NCBI GenBank assembly: GCA_032595685.2
Contig: CP159373.1
Coordinates: 3,189,907 to 3,253,906 of the forward strand
Source: Candidatus Electrothrix aestuarii
GTDB taxonomy: Bacteria > Desulfobacterota > Desulfobulbia > Desulfobulbales > Desulfobulbaceae
Direction: 5' to 3'
DNA: 64,000 nucleotides
The stretch's first letter is position 1. Each line of letters opens with the position of its first letter. Of this stretch, positions 26,748 through 37,657 are shown one piece after another. The notes beneath the pieces are model-generated. The model did not search any database and had not been told where the DNA came from. It was given only the letters and a program-made list of their open reading frames with translations. The position numbers and the translations under genes are program-made.

Positions 26748-28805
26748 ATGAAAATTGAAAAGGCCTGTATACTTCTGATTGACGATGATCCACTGATCCT
26801 TGCAATTTTACGATATATTTTAGAGCATGAGCAGTATAAGGTGTTGGATGCACAAAACGGTCAAAGAGGCTTGCAGCTTGCCGAAGAGGAGCAACCAAAC
26901 CTTATTCTGCTTGATATTAATTTGCCTGATATCACTGGGTTTAACGTCTGTAAGCAGCTGAAGATGAATGGAAAGACCAGTGGCATCCCGATTATTTTTC
27001 TTACAGCTACCGGGGTTGAGGGAAATGAGTATCGAGGCTTTGAAGAAGGAGCTGTGGATTTCCTGCGCAAGCCGGTCAATAAGGCCCAGCTTTGTGCCCG
27101 GGTCAATAATGCCTTAGACATGCAGGCTGCCCGGCTGAAACTGGAGCAACAGGCCTTTGACCTGGAGCGGGCAAATGTCTTGCTCAAAGATACTCTGGCG
27201 GTTCAGCAGCGTACCAGTCGTAATTTATTGCAGCGCGATCATATTCTCAGTGCTGTGAATTATGTGGCAAAGTCTTTTTTGAAAACAGATAATTGGGAAG
27301 AGATTATCAAGAAGGTGCTCAAATATTTGGGCGAAAATGTCGACAGCGAGCACGTCTACCTGAAGACCTTCGAACCACAGGTAGCCCAACGGCGCCATTA
27401 TACCTGGTATAAAACCAATAACACCATCACCTGCTCCAGTATCGACCTGCTGGCTATGTGGAAGACACCAGGGGATTTGTTGTCTGAGGAGCCCATAACC
27501 GGGCCAGACTCCCATGTTCCTTCCTTTCTGTGGGGAGAATTTGAGAATAATAATATTCGTACCTATCTTATTCTGCCTATCTATGTCTATAAACAGCTCT
27601 GGGGCTGTATCGGCTTTGATTGCAGCCTTGCCGGGCGTTCCTGGGATGCCCCCCTTGTTGAGGCCATGAAAACCTCTTCTGATATAATTGGCACTGCTAT
27701 CCAGAGAACTTTTGAGTCCCGGGAAAGGAGCCGATTGGCTGCTGCGATTAATGAATTTGCTGATTGTGTGCTGATGGCGGATAAGGGAGGGACTATATTT
27801 TATGCCAATCCCGCCAGTACACAGGTTACCGGATATCGACCTGAAGAGTTGACCGGGTTAAAACTAGCCCAGATCCAATGTGATGAGCACAGACGTTTTA
27901 ACTGTCATGATGTACTGAATATGGTGGTGGAAGGGGCGGAATGGCACGGTGAGATAAAAAATCGACATAAGGACGGGACATTTTACGATGAATCTATTGC
28001 TGTTATCCCTGTGAAGGGAAAGGCTGATAGGGTGAATAGCTTTTGCGTGATCAAGCGTGATCAGACAGAAAAAAAACGGCTGGAATCCATTGCTGAGGCT
28101 GCGAACCTCATGGATAATGTCGGTTTTGTTTTTTCCGGGATCAGGCATGAGCTGGGTAATCCACTGAACTCCTTAAAAATGGCAATCAGCGTTTTGCAGA
28201 GGCAATTGGATGGTCTTTCTCTGGAGAGAATCAGAGAGTTTCTGGATCGTTCCATGGGGGAGATTAAAAGAATGGAGTATCTGCTCTATTCGTTGAAGAA
28301 TTTTAACGTCCTGGAAGAACAAGAGCTTGACCTGGTCGATCTTGCTGCTTTTCTGGAAAATTTTAAGCGGGTTCATGAAAAGGATCTGCTGACAAACGAC
28401 GTAAAAATAGAGCTCTTTATAGAGGCAAAGGCCTGTAGCTTGTTGGATGAACGAGCCTTGCATCAGGTCTTTCTCAATTTATTGACCAACTCCGTCAATG
28501 CCCTGAAGAATACTTTGTCTCCTTGTATCTCTGTCTATCTTCTCCGAAAAGACGCGCAATTTGTTCAGATTGTCTTTCAGGATAACGGTTGCGGGATTTC
28601 TGAACAAACCAGGAAACAGCTTTTTAAGCCTTTTTTTACCACCCGGGCCAAGGGGACTGGACTGGGGCTTACCATTGTTAAAAAAATGCTGACATCGATG
28701 AACTGCACAGTGAGCGTAGAAGGGAGAGTGGGAAAAGGTACCAAAATTCTCATTACCCTGCCCACAGAGCATTGCCTGCCTCTACATGATGAAGAAAAAA
28801 AATAA
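26748..28805 (+). CDS. Hybrid sensor histidine kinase (REC-GAF-PAS-HisKA-HATPase)
   Basis: 685-aa soluble kinase. N-terminal REC domain (ILLIDDDPLIL, phospho-Asp in LILLDINLPD, Thr in IIFLTATG, Lys in FLRKPV), a coiled linker (about 125-165), a GAF-like domain (about 175-325), a PAS domain (about 330-440: ILADKGG-like start, STQVTGYRPEELTG), a phospho-acceptor His in GIRHELGNPLNSL near residue 467, and an ATPase domain with N box NLLTNSVNALK, DNGCGIS and GTGLGLTIV. No membrane segment, so it senses a cytoplasmic signal. The reading frame extends 9 nt upstream to a TTG, but the ATG is preferred. Divergent from two REC proteins, its likely partners. Confidence 0.88.
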   Translation: MKIEKACILLIDDDPLILAILRYILEHEQYKVLDAQNGQRGLQLAEEEQPNLILLDINLPDITGFNVCKQLKMNGKTSGIPIIFLTATGVEGNEYRGFEEGAVDFLRKPVNKAQLCARVNNALDMQAARLKLEQQAFDLERANVLLKDTLAVQQRTSRNLLQRDHILSAVNYVAKSFLKTDNWEEIIKKVLKYLGENVDSEHVYLKTFEPQVAQRRHYTWYKTNNTITCSSIDLLAMWKTPGDLLSEEPITGPDSHVPSFLWGEFENNNIRTYLILPIYVYKQLWGCIGFDCSLAGRSWDAPLVEAMKTSSDIIGTAIQRTFESRERSRLAAAINEFADCVLMADKGGTIFYANPASTQVTGYRPEELTGLKLAQIQCDEHRRFNCHDVLNMVVEGAEWHGEIKNRHKDGTFYDESIAVIPVKGKADRVNSFCVIKRDQTEKKRLESIAEAANLMDNVGFVFSGIRHELGNPLNSLKMAISVLQRQLDGLSLERIREFLDRSMGEIKRMEYLLYSLKNFNVLEEQELDLVDLAAFLENFKRVHEKDLLTNDVKIELFIEAKACSLLDERALHQVFLNLLTNSVNALKNTLSPCISVYLLRKDAQFVQIVFQDNGCGISEQTRKQLFKPFFTTRAKGTGLGLTIVKKMLTSMNCTVSVEGRVGKGTKILITLPTEHCLPLHDEEKK

Positions 28806-28942
28806 GCCTGTCTGTCTTTTTTGTTGGGAAAAGGAGAGGGTTTCTTTTATTGTTTTGGGCACTGTGAAACAGTACCGTCCTTTTGGGACTGAATCCACAG
28901 GAAGATTCATGCGAAGAAATAAAATTTAACCTGATCCAAGCC

Positions 28943-29641
28943 ATGTCCTTTGAAGTCAGCTTACCCGGTTATGAGCGCCTTAATACCATTGTGGTTTCAC
29001 TTGGAATGGAAATTTCCGATTCCATTCTTCTGGCATTGCGCAATGAAGTCGCTGCCTGTCGTGCGGAGCAAAAGGAGCAGCTTGGAATAGTTGGCCCGGT
29101 TCTTCAGGGGATTGAAGCTGTGGCTCGCCATATTGATGAGATTCGTTTGCTCACCGATGCTCGCGCCTTACATCTTCTCCAGGAACTTGTGCAGACCTAT
29201 AAGGTGCTTACTGAGGAAAAGCCGGAAGAGTCCGTTGCTTGGTCCATTTCCTCTGAGGCCTTGAATAAGGTCCTTTCCTGGCAGCATGGCTGTGTTCGGG
29301 AAAGCCTGAATAAGGCCCAAAGCCCGGATTATGACGGAATCCCGACAACGCCTCAATCGTCTTCCTTTGATATGCGCGGCATGCTCGATGCAGTGAGACA
29401 GGAAATCGCGGAAACCGGCATGCTGGCTATTCGGGAATCTGCTACAATATTGGAACTTGTTCACGGGCAAAAAGAGGTCCAAGAAGCTCAAGAGGGCGAA
29501 GCCTCTGCTGACTCGGAAAAGAGCGGAGCAGGAAAAGACAAAGACTTCAGCGCAGTGGTCCGGGAAAATATTTCTTCTTTGCAACAGGCGCTCCATCAGG
29601 AAATGGGGCGTTTGCGCCATGATTTTATTGGAGATAGATGA
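28943..29641 (+). CDS. Helical protein of unknown function
   Basis: 232 aa from the ATG at 28943. Mostly helical: one segment (RLNTIVVSLGMEISDSILLALRNEV) then heptad-like helices to about residue 110, a Ser/Pro linker, a second helical part (DMRGMLDAVRQEIAETG), an acidic low-complexity stretch rich in Glu, Ala and Ser, and a final helix. No known domain recognised, no signal peptide. It follows the hybrid kinase by about 140 nt on the same strand and may belong to its signalling unit. A longer frame from a TTG at 28883 is possible; no strong ribosome-binding site marks either. Confidence 0.5.
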   Translation: MSFEVSLPGYERLNTIVVSLGMEISDSILLALRNEVAACRAEQKEQLGIVGPVLQGIEAVARHIDEIRLLTDARALHLLQELVQTYKVLTEEKPEESVAWSISSEALNKVLSWQHGCVRESLNKAQSPDYDGIPTTPQSSSFDMRGMLDAVRQEIAETGMLAIRESATILELVHGQKEVQEAQEGEASADSEKSGAGKDKDFSAVVRENISSLQQALHQEMGRLRHDFIGDR

Positions 29642-29647
29642 GATGGG

Positions 29648-30445
29648 TCATTCCTCCCGGCTGAACAGGGGAATGGAATAATTACTCCCGAATCTCCGAA
29701 AGATGTTGTTGATGCCGTCATAATCCGAGGCGTACATATTCTCCCGACTGCGAGCATATTCCAGCACCTCCTGCGTAAAGCCACCGGTGGAAATGAGCCA
29801 GAGCCGGATTTCCGGTACAGACTGCTGTTCCTCTTCCATCTGCTGTTGAAAGACCTGGGCTGCTGCCTCCAGCTTTTCCACCTGCCCTATACTCATAGGC
29901 TTCCGGGTGTACTTACATTCACAGAGCCAGATCCGGTAATCTCTCCCCGCTTCATTGCCCAGCAAATCAATCTGATACTCCGGGCTTGCAGATGCCTTGA
30001 CCCTCTGCGACCTGACGTATTGAAATAAAGGTACTTCCAGATCACCCCGCCTGCCGAACCAGGAACCGGGCAGTTGCTCACGGTTGAACTTGAGCATGGA
30101 GACCTCCACCGCCATTTCCAGGAATTTCCCTTTCAGCGTGTTGATCAGCCCTTGCTGACTCAGGTCAATCTCATCCACGCCTTCCAGATCCTGCTCATAC
30201 AGGAACTTGATGAAACGCATCAGGCAGATATCGTTAAACGTATAATATTTTGCAGCACTCCTGTAGACCAGATCTGCTGTGTAGAGCTTTTCGATCTTTT
30301 TTGCCACAGCTTTTTTGGGAACCCTGAGTTTTTCGGCAATGGCCCCGGTGTCCACAGGCTGATTATTATAGCGGGTGAAGTAATAAATGATTTTCTTGCC
30401 CAATTCTGTATCATCGTCCTGATTAAGGGTGTTGAAAAGATCATC
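29648..30445 (-). pseudogene. Truncated ATPase-type protein: winged helix and DUF234-like nuclease part only
   Basis: The frame encodes a winged-helix segment (VDTGAIAEKLRVPKKAVAKKIEKLYTADLV cut over two helices), then a DUF234-like region with a PD-(D/E)xK-type core: EYQIDLLG followed by WLCECKYTRK. In known proteins this is the C-terminal half of an archaeal-type AAA ATPase, about 450 aa long. Here the ATPase half (Walker A and B) is missing: the frame has no ATG, only a TTG at 30403, and opens just after a stop near 30446, at the left end of the insertion sequence. It looks like a 5'-truncated gene cut by IS-A. Confidence 0.65.
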
Positions 30446-30537
30446 TCAATATTGCACAAAAACAGTTGCTTAAGCTAAAAAAAGCCTGTATAATAAAAAA
30501 TTCAATAATATTAAATCGCTTGCTCATTTCAAGTGTT

Positions 30538-31575
30538 ATGCATAATAAAAATATCAAACGTATCGTACAAAAAGAGCTCAAGAAAAACTATCCCAATTGG
30601 AACCGTCTGAATCGAAAAACCAAAAAAGAAATCTCTCGAAAAGTTCTTGCGCAGGTCGCAGGCGAGTATGATTTTAAACAGGAGATTTCAGCCTCGTCGG
30701 ATGAGCTGCTCGGCGTGGAGCAACAGGTTCAGACAAAAGGCATTATCAGCCTTGACCAGATGGCTGATATTGTCAATGAATCAAAAAATAACAATATCAT
30801 GAAGCTTTGCGGAAAAAGTCGTTTCGCCAAATATATCAAAGATGAAGAACTCCGGTTTATCGACCAGCTGCTTGACAACGAAATTATCAATCGCCTGTTA
30901 GCTTATGAGGGCTATAGTCCTGCTATGCGGGACTTATTTCCTCACAACATGTTTCGTGCCGAACTGCTCAAGACGATCAAGTATCCAGAAATAAGCTACC
31001 GAAAATTCTGTGATAAAGAATACCTCGGCCTTGACCGCAAACAGAACCGCGCCTTTATCGGATTGTCATTGCGTGAAAAAGCAATTATTGACCATACTCA
31101 GCTCAGCAAATTCCGTCATTCCCTTACATTTGTCCAACAAATTAATATTACGGTGTATATTTTGCACCATTTTTTGCAGTCCGGGATGCTTGGTGACCAT
31201 ATTCTGCACGGAGTGGACTCTACCGAACTGGCCAATGAATGTAAAATCCCCTTGGCTTCACTAAATATCAATGGCCAAAACATACGTATTTACAGTGATC
31301 TCGATAGCGACTGTGGAAAACGACGCAACAAGCGTGACAAATCTGTATACGTAGTCGGCTATCGTCTGCATACGTTAACCGCGATTGATACTGAAACCGG
31401 TCATAGTTTTCCGATTATCTCCCTGCTTGCACCGGCAAATCACCATGACAGCCATTTTCTTTCGCTTTTGGTTGATGTGGCGCAGGCTATGGGCGTTGAG
31501 GTGAAACTGGTCACCGCCGATACTGCCTATCATGACAATGACGGATCATTGCACGACAAAAAGGTATATACGTGA
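30538..31575 (+). pseudogene. Transposase of IS-A, N-terminal part
   Basis: About 345 codons from the ATG at 30538: a helical N-terminal domain and the first part of a DDE domain, with DHILHGVDSTEL, IYSDLDSDCG and VKLVTADTAYHDNDGS carrying two likely catalytic Asp. The frame stops at 31575, shortly before the IS-B insertion. The same protein continues in another frame (VTTPPCSTVS, then past the insertion PDNVDTANG), so a frameshift is present besides the insertion. The enzyme cannot be made intact from this locus. Confidence 0.7.
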
Positions 31576-31707
31576 CAACCCCACCCTGTTCCACAGTATC
31601 TAGATTGTCCTTAAAAACTCTCAGCACGCTGATTTTAAATGAAAAAGTTATAAAAATATTGTAAAATATGCATACTTTTGACGTTCACCCCCTCATAAGG
31701 CATGCAC

Positions 31708-32451
31708 ATGATCAGGTACACCAGTGACAGACAGCTTACACTTGAAGGATTCAGCCTTCCCTTTGGAGGCAAACTGAACCCTGACAACAGATGGATCAAA
31801 TGGCATAAAGTTATTCCGTGGGATGAGTTCGCCATCAGATATTACCGAACATTGGACCCGCGTCAGGGGCGACCTGCCAAAAATGCCAGATTGGTGATCG
31901 GCGCGTTAATCATTAAACATAAGCTGACGCTCAGTGACGAAGAAACCGTACTCCAGATTCAGGAGAACCCCTATCTTCAGTATTTTGTTGGGTTTTCTTC
32001 TTTTCAAGACAAGCAACCTCTAGCTCCGAGCCTGTTTGTTGAGATTCGAAAACGGATGGGAAAGGATGTCTTTTCTGCGTTTGAAGAAGTGATTTTGGAA
32101 AAACTTGCTCTCTCAAAGAAAAGTACGACAAATGAAGATGAAAAAGAGGATAAGGGTGAGGAAGAGCCCGTTGAAAATAAGGGGAAAATGCTTGTCGATG
32201 CAACGGTTGCTGAGCAAGCGATTCGTTACCCGACTGATCTGAGTTTACTCAACGAAGCTCGTGAGATTTCCGAGCAGCTGATTGATGATCTGTACAAACA
32301 GAGTGGCTACCCCAAAAAGCCCAGGACATATCGGAGAGTTGCTCGCAAAAACTACCTGAATCTGGCTAAAAAAAGAAACCAGGCAAAAAAATCTGCGGCG
32401 CGGACTTCGGCAGCAATTACAGTACGTCCGAAGAAATTTACGATATATTGA
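31708..32451 (+). pseudogene. IS-B copy 1 orfA (transposase N-terminal part)
   Basis: 247 codons: an N-terminal DUF772-like domain (QGRPAKNARLVIGALIIKHK, SLFVEIRKRMG), an acidic linker, and the first catalytic Asp in MLVDATVAEQAI. The catalytic domain continues in orfB, one frame away. The switch lies at a run of seven A (32385-32391) after which the orfB frame is in +1. AAGG lies 7 nt before the ATG at 31708. Confidence 0.65.
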
Positions 32452-33249
32452 TGAGTTGCTTGATAATGTTGGATCGGCACCTTTTCCACTTCCCCATCAG
32501 CAACAACGACAGTATTGGATCATTCAGCATGTGTATCGCCAGCAGGATGAGATGTACAAAAACGAAAACGACGCTGCGATGACCGAATTGTTTCCATTGC
32601 CCAACCTCATGTACGACCAATAGTTCGTGGGAAAGCAGGTAAAAATGTGGAGTTCGGTGCCAAACTCAGCGTGAGCATGGTCGATGGTTTGGCTTTTGTC
32701 GATCATATTGGTTGGGATGCCTTCAACGAAGGCACGGATTTGCAGGCGCAGGTGGAAAACTACAAACGCCGAAATGGCTACTATCCTGCTGCAGTGCTTG
32801 CTGATCAAATTTACGGAACAAGAGAAAATCGTAAATATCTCAAAGAGAAAGGCATTCGATTTGGTGGTAAACGAATGGGCAGGTCCCCGAAAGAGACAGA
32901 AGAAAACAAAGAACGTCTTCGGGAACTGAAAGCACAACGGATTCGGGATAGTCGAGAACGGATCCCCATTGAGGGGAAATTTGGCCAAGGAAAAAACGGC
33001 TACCGACTCAACTACATCCGGGCAAAACTTCAGAGAACCTCTGAAGCATGGATTAACTGTATTTTCCTGGTCATGAATCTGATGGTTCTGCTCAGGAAGT
33101 TGCAGGAACAGCTTGAAAATTTATATCTTTCACGGTTTTTACTTTTACGCAGCCAGCTGAATCATATTAGCGCTCGATTTTTTGCGTTCTTTGAGCAAAT
33201 GCCAAGGCAAGTCCTGCAGTATTGCCTGTATGAGAGGTTGGCTTTTTGA
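32452..33249 (+). pseudogene. IS-B copy 1 orfB (transposase C-terminal part), frameshifted
   Basis: Matches the intact orfB at 38406-39200 but lacks one A in the run near 32558, which breaks it into two frames; the downstream piece (from 32647) keeps LADQIYGTREN and RIPIEGKFGQGK, the rest of the DDE site. Not functional as it stands. Confidence 0.65.
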
Positions 33250-33263
33250 GGATGCTCTATCTA

Positions 33264-33697
33264 CACCGGACAATGTTGATACCGCCAATGGCACGGTTTT
33301 CTGCCATAACGAATGTTCTGTTCCTATGGAGTATGCGGGCGTTGACGAAGATCATCACGAGTATAAATGCGCAGCAAATACAGGTGAATGCCTTCTTAAA
33401 GGAAGCTGCCCTCAATGTCGAAGCATATCATTAGACAGAGGCTTTTTCCAGCGAATACCTTACCATGTCGAGCAGATACGGGAGGCGCATGATATTCGCA
33501 AGAACTGTGAACGGCCTTTCAATCTGTTAAAGCATCAAACCGGTCTTGAAACCGTTCGGGTTCGCGGTCAGTCCGCAATCACAGTTCGATGTACATTCAG
33601 CAGCATCTCTTTGTTATTGTTAAAAATGGCAGGAACCCGCAAAAAAGAACCTGCTAAAAAGTCACCGCAACTGCCGCTCTTCAAAATGGCAGCATAA
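33264..33697 (+). pseudogene. IS-A transposase, C-terminal part (first copy)
   Basis: About 144 codons in one frame after the IS-B insertion: a Cys-rich stretch (CHNECSVP, KCAANTGECLLKGSCPQC) and RIPYHVEQIREAHDIRKNCERPFNLLKH, which holds the likely last catalytic Glu. Basic tail ends at 33697. It is the 3' end of the transposase that starts at 30538. Confidence 0.65.
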
Positions 33698-33947
33698 CAG
33701 AAAGATCAAAGAAACAATGTAAATTATTGCAGCACCCAACAATACCCGTTTGCTCATTTTTGCTGTTCCTGACAGTCGGCTTGTCCAAAAACAGAGTCTT
33801 TGCCCATAGTGGTTTGAAAAAGGCTAAAATCCGCCTGGAAAGTGTTCGACATCAAGCTGCAGCAACACTGATAAACGAAAAAAAATGCTTATTGGGCATC
33901 TCGGACAACTGAAATTGCTCTATGCTGGGGTACTTTTCAACACCCTT

Positions 33948-35404
33948 ATAAAGTTATTCCGTGGGATGAGTTCGCCATCAGATATTACCGAACATTGGAC
34001 CCGCGTCAGGGGCGACCTGCCAAAAATGCCAGATTGGTGATCGGCGCGTTAATCATTAAACATAAGTTGACGCTCAGTGACGAAGAAACCGTACTCCAGA
34101 TTCAGGAGAACCCCTATCTTCAGTATTTTGTTGGGTTTTCTTCTTTTCAAGACAAGCAACCTCTAGCTCCCAGCCTGTTTGTTGAGATTCGAAAACGGAT
34201 GGGAAAGGATGTCTTTTCTGCGTTTGAAGAAGTGATTTTGGAAAAACTTGCTCTCTCAAAGAAAAGTACGGCAAATGAAGATGAAAAAGAGGATAAGAGC
34301 GAGGAAGAGCGCGTTGAAAATAAGGGGAAAATGCTTGTCGATGCAACGGTTGCTGAGCAAGCGATTCGTTACCCGACTGATCTGAGTTTACTCAACGAAG
34401 CCCGTGAGATTTCCGAGCAGCTGATTGATGATCTGTACAAACAGAGTGACTACCCCAAAAAGCCCAGGACATATCGGAGAGTTGCTCGCAAAAACTACCT
34501 GAACCTGGCTAAAAAAAGAAACCAGGCAAAAAAAATCTGCGGCGCGGACTTCGGCAGCAATTACAGTACGTCCGAAGAAATATACGATATATTGAAGAGT
34601 TGCTTGGCAATGTTGGATCGGCACCTTTTCCACTTCCCCATCAGCAACAACGACAGTATTGGATCATTCAGCATGTGTATCGCCAGCAGGATGAGATGTA
34701 CAAAAAACGAAAACGACGTTGCGATGACCGAATTGTTTCCATTGCCCAACCTCATGTACGACCAATAGTTCGTGGGAAAGCAGGTAAAAATGTGGAGTTC
34801 GGTGCCAAACTCAGCGTGAGCATGGTCGATGGTTTGGCTTTTGTCGATCATATTGGTTGGGATGCCTTCAACGAAGGCACGGATTTGCAGGCGCAGGTGG
34901 AAAACTACAAACGCCGAAATGGCTACTATCCTGCTGCAGTGCTTGCTGATCAAATTTACGGAACAAGAGAAAATCGTAAATATCTCAAAGAGAAAGGCAT
35001 TCGATTTGGTGGTAAACGAATGGGCAGGTCCCCGAAAGAGACAGAAGAAAACAAAGAACGTCTTCGGGAACTGAAAGCACAACGGATTCGGGATAGTCGA
35101 GAACGGATCCCCATTGAGGGAAATTTGGCCAAGGAAAAAACGGCTACCGACTCAACTACATCCGGGCAAAACTTCAGAGAACCTCTGAAGCATGGATTAA
35201 CTGTATTTTCCTGGTCATGAATCTGATGGTTCTGCTCAGGAAGTTGCAGGAACAGCTTGAAAATTTATATCTTTCACGGTTTTTACTTTTACGCAGCCAG
35301 CTGAATCATATTAGCGCTCGATTTTTTGCGTTCTTTGAGCAAATGCCAAGGCAAGTCCTGCAGTATTGCCTGTATGAGAGGTTGGCTTTTTGAGGATGCT
35401 CTAT
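33948..35404 (+). mobile_element. IS-B copy 2: 5'-truncated, recombinant
   Basis: Lacks the first 201 bp, including the orfA start, because it abuts the IS-A right end. The homopolymer before the frame switch has eight A (34528-34535), so orfB is in the -1 frame, the usual arrangement for programmed frameshifting. OrfB is broken near 35119 by a missing base (GAGGGAAATTTGG) and ends early at 35220. Inactive. Confidence 0.7.
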
Positions 35405-35407
35405 CTA

Positions 35408-35841
35408 CACCGGACAATGTTGATACCGCCAATGGCACGGTTTTCTGCCATAACGAATGTTCTGTTCCTATGGAGTATGCGGGCGTTGACGAAGATCATC
35501 ACGAGTATAAATGCGCAGCAAATACAGGTGAATGCCTTCTTAAAGGAAGCTGCCCTCAATGTCGAAGCATATCATTAGACAGAGGCTTTTTCCAGCGAAT
35601 ACCTTACCATGTCGAGCAGATACGGGAGGCGCATGATATTCGCAAGAACTGTGAACGGCCTTTCAATCTGTTAAAGCATCAAACCGGTCTTGAAACCGTT
35701 CGGGTTCGCGGTCAGTCCGCAATCACAGTTCGATGTACATTCAGCAGCATCTCTTTGTTATTGTTAAAAATGGCAGGAACCCGCAAAAAAGAACCTGCTA
35801 AAAAGTCACCGCAACTGCCGCTCTTCAAAATGGCAGCATAA
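35408..35841 (+). pseudogene. IS-A transposase, C-terminal part (second copy)
   Basis: Duplicate of 33264-33697, offset by 2144 bp, with no visible coding change. Followed by the IS-A right-end repeat at 36078-36092. It has no N-terminal part in front: IS-B copy 2 precedes it directly. Confidence 0.65.
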
Positions 35842-36092
35842 CAGAAAGATCAAAGAAACAATGTAAATTATTGCAGCACCCAACAATACCCGTTTGCTCA
35901 TTTTTGCTGTTCCTGACAGTCGGCTTGTCCAAAAAACAGAGTCTTTGCCCATAGTGGTTTGAAAAAGGCTAAAATCCGCCTGGAAAGTGTTCGACATCAA
36001 GCTGCAGCAACACTGATAAACGAAAAAAAATGCTTATTGGGCATCTCGGACAACTGAAATTGCTCTATGCTGGGGTACTTTTCAACACCCTT

Positions 36093-37550
36093 ATAAAGTT
36101 ATTCCGTGGGATGAGTTCGCCATCAGATATTACCGAACATTGGACCCGCGTCAGGGGCGACCTGCCAAAAATGCCAGATTGGTGATCGGCGCGTTAATCA
36201 TTAAACATAAGTTGACGCTCAGTGACGAAGAAACCGTACTCCAGATTCAGGAGAACCCCTATCTTCAGTATTTTGTTGGGTTTTCTTCTTTTCAAGACAA
36301 GCAACCTCTAGCTCCCAGCCTGTTTGTTGAGATTCGAAAACGGATGGGAAAGGATGTCTTTTCTGCGTTTGAAGAAGTGATTTTGGAAAAACTTGCTCTC
36401 TCAAAGAAAAGTACGGCAAATGAAGATGAAAAAGAGGATAAGAGCGAGGAAGAGCGCGTTGAAAATAAGGGGAAAATGCTTGTCGATGCAACGGTTGCTG
36501 AGCAAGCGATTCGTTACCCGACTGATCTGAGTTTACTCAACGAAGCCCGTGAGATTTCCGAGCAGCTGATTGATGATCTGTACAAACAGAGTGACTACCC
36601 CAAAAAGCCCAGGACATATCGGAGAGTTGCTCGCAAAAACTACCTGAACCTGGCTAAAAAAAGAAACCAGGCAAAAAAAATCTGCGGCGCGGACTTCGGC
36701 AGCAATTACAGTACGTCCGAAGAAATATACGATATATTGAAGAGTTGCTTGGCAATGTTGGATCGGCACCTTTTCCACTTCCCCATCAGCAACAACGACA
36801 GTATTGGATCATTCAGCATGTGTATCGCCAGCAGGATGAGATGTACAAAAAACGAAAACGACGTTGCGATGACCGAATTGTTTCCATTGCCCAACCTCAT
36901 GTACGACCAATAGTTCGTGGGAAAGCAGGTAAAAATGTGGAGTTCGGTGCCAAACTCAGCGTGAGCATGGTCGATGGTTTGGCTTTTGTCGATCATATTG
37001 GTTGGGATGCCTTCAACGAAGGCACGGATTTGCAGGCGCAGGTGGAAAACTACAAACGCCGAAATGGCTACTATCCTGCAGCAGTGCTTGCTGATCAAAT
37101 TTACGGAACAAGAGAAAATCGTAAATATCTCAAAGAGAAAGGTATTCGATTTGGTGGTAAACGAATGGGCAGGTCCCCGAAAGAGACAGAAGAAAACAAA
37201 GAACGTCTTCGGGAACTGAAAGCACAACGAATTCGGGATAGTCGAGAACGGATCCCCATTGAGGGAAAATTTGGCCAAGGAAAAAACGGCTACCGACTCA
37301 ACTACATCCGGGCAAAACTTCAGAGGACCTCTGAAGCATGGATTAACTGTATCTTCCTGGTCATGAATCTGATGGTTCTGCTCAGGAAGTTGCAGGAACA
37401 GCTTGAAAATTTATATCTTTCACGGTTTTTACTTTTACGCAGCCAGCTGAATCATATTAGCGCTCGATTTTTTGCGTTCTTTGAGCAAAAGCCAAGGCAA
37501 GTCCTGCAGTATTGCCTGTATGAGAGGTTGGCTTTTTGAGGATGCTCTAT
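36093..37550 (+). mobile_element. IS-B copy 3: 5'-truncated
   Basis: Same 201-bp loss as copy 2, with eight A at 36673-36680. OrfB (36745-37539, 264 aa) is intact and in the -1 frame to orfA, but orfA has no start. Its right end is followed by TTA (37551-37553), which became the target of copy 4. Variants private to this copy include A at 37080 and an AAA-for-ATG change near 37489. Confidence 0.7.
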
Positions 37551-37657
37551 TTAGATTGTCCTTAAAAACTCTCAGCGCGCTGATTTTAAATGAAAAAGTT
37601 ATAAAAATATTGTAAAATATGCATACTTTTGACGTTCACCCCTCATAAGGCATGCAC

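Larger units (their letters stand above)
31603..33260 (+). mobile_element. IS-B copy 1 (1658 bp), inserted in the IS-A transposase gene
   Basis: Ends GATTGTCC (31603) and GCTCTAT (33260), flanked by the 3-bp repeat CTA (31600-31602, 33261-33263). The imperfect end repeats align as TAGATTGTCC against TAGAGCATCC. Its transposase is of the IS5/IS1182-like DDE type with a DUF772-like N-terminal domain, in two reading frames (orfA 31708-32451, orfB remnant to 33249). OrfB is broken by one missing A near 32560, so this copy is inactive. Confidence 0.75.
30425..33947 (+). mobile_element. IS-A: insertion sequence (about 1.86 kb) interrupted by IS-B copy 1
   Basis: Matching 15-bp terminal inverted repeats AAGGGTGTTGAAAAG (30425-30439) and CTTTTCAACACCCTT (33933-33947) bound the element. 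It encodes one DDE-type transposase, split by a 1658-bp insertion (IS-B copy 1). I cannot assign its family with confidence; the transposase looks like the IS4/ISNCY supergroup. The right flank at 33948 is the inside of another IS-B copy, so no target duplication can be read. Further right-end copies of the same repeat lie at 36078-36092 and 39332-39346. Confidence 0.7.
33261..37550 (+). repeat. Two tandem 2.14-kb units: IS-A 3' end plus 5'-truncated IS-B
   Basis: Unit 1 (33261-35404, 2144 bp) and unit 2 (35405-37550, 2146 bp) are nearly identical. Each holds the last 687 or so bp of IS-A and an IS-B copy lacking its first 201 bp. Inside unit 1 the IS-B copy is a recombinant: its left part carries the variants of unit 2 (eight A at 34528-34535, T at 34719) and its right part those of copies 1 and 4 (T at 34935). 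This is what unequal crossing-over between IS-B copies would leave. Confidence 0.8.
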
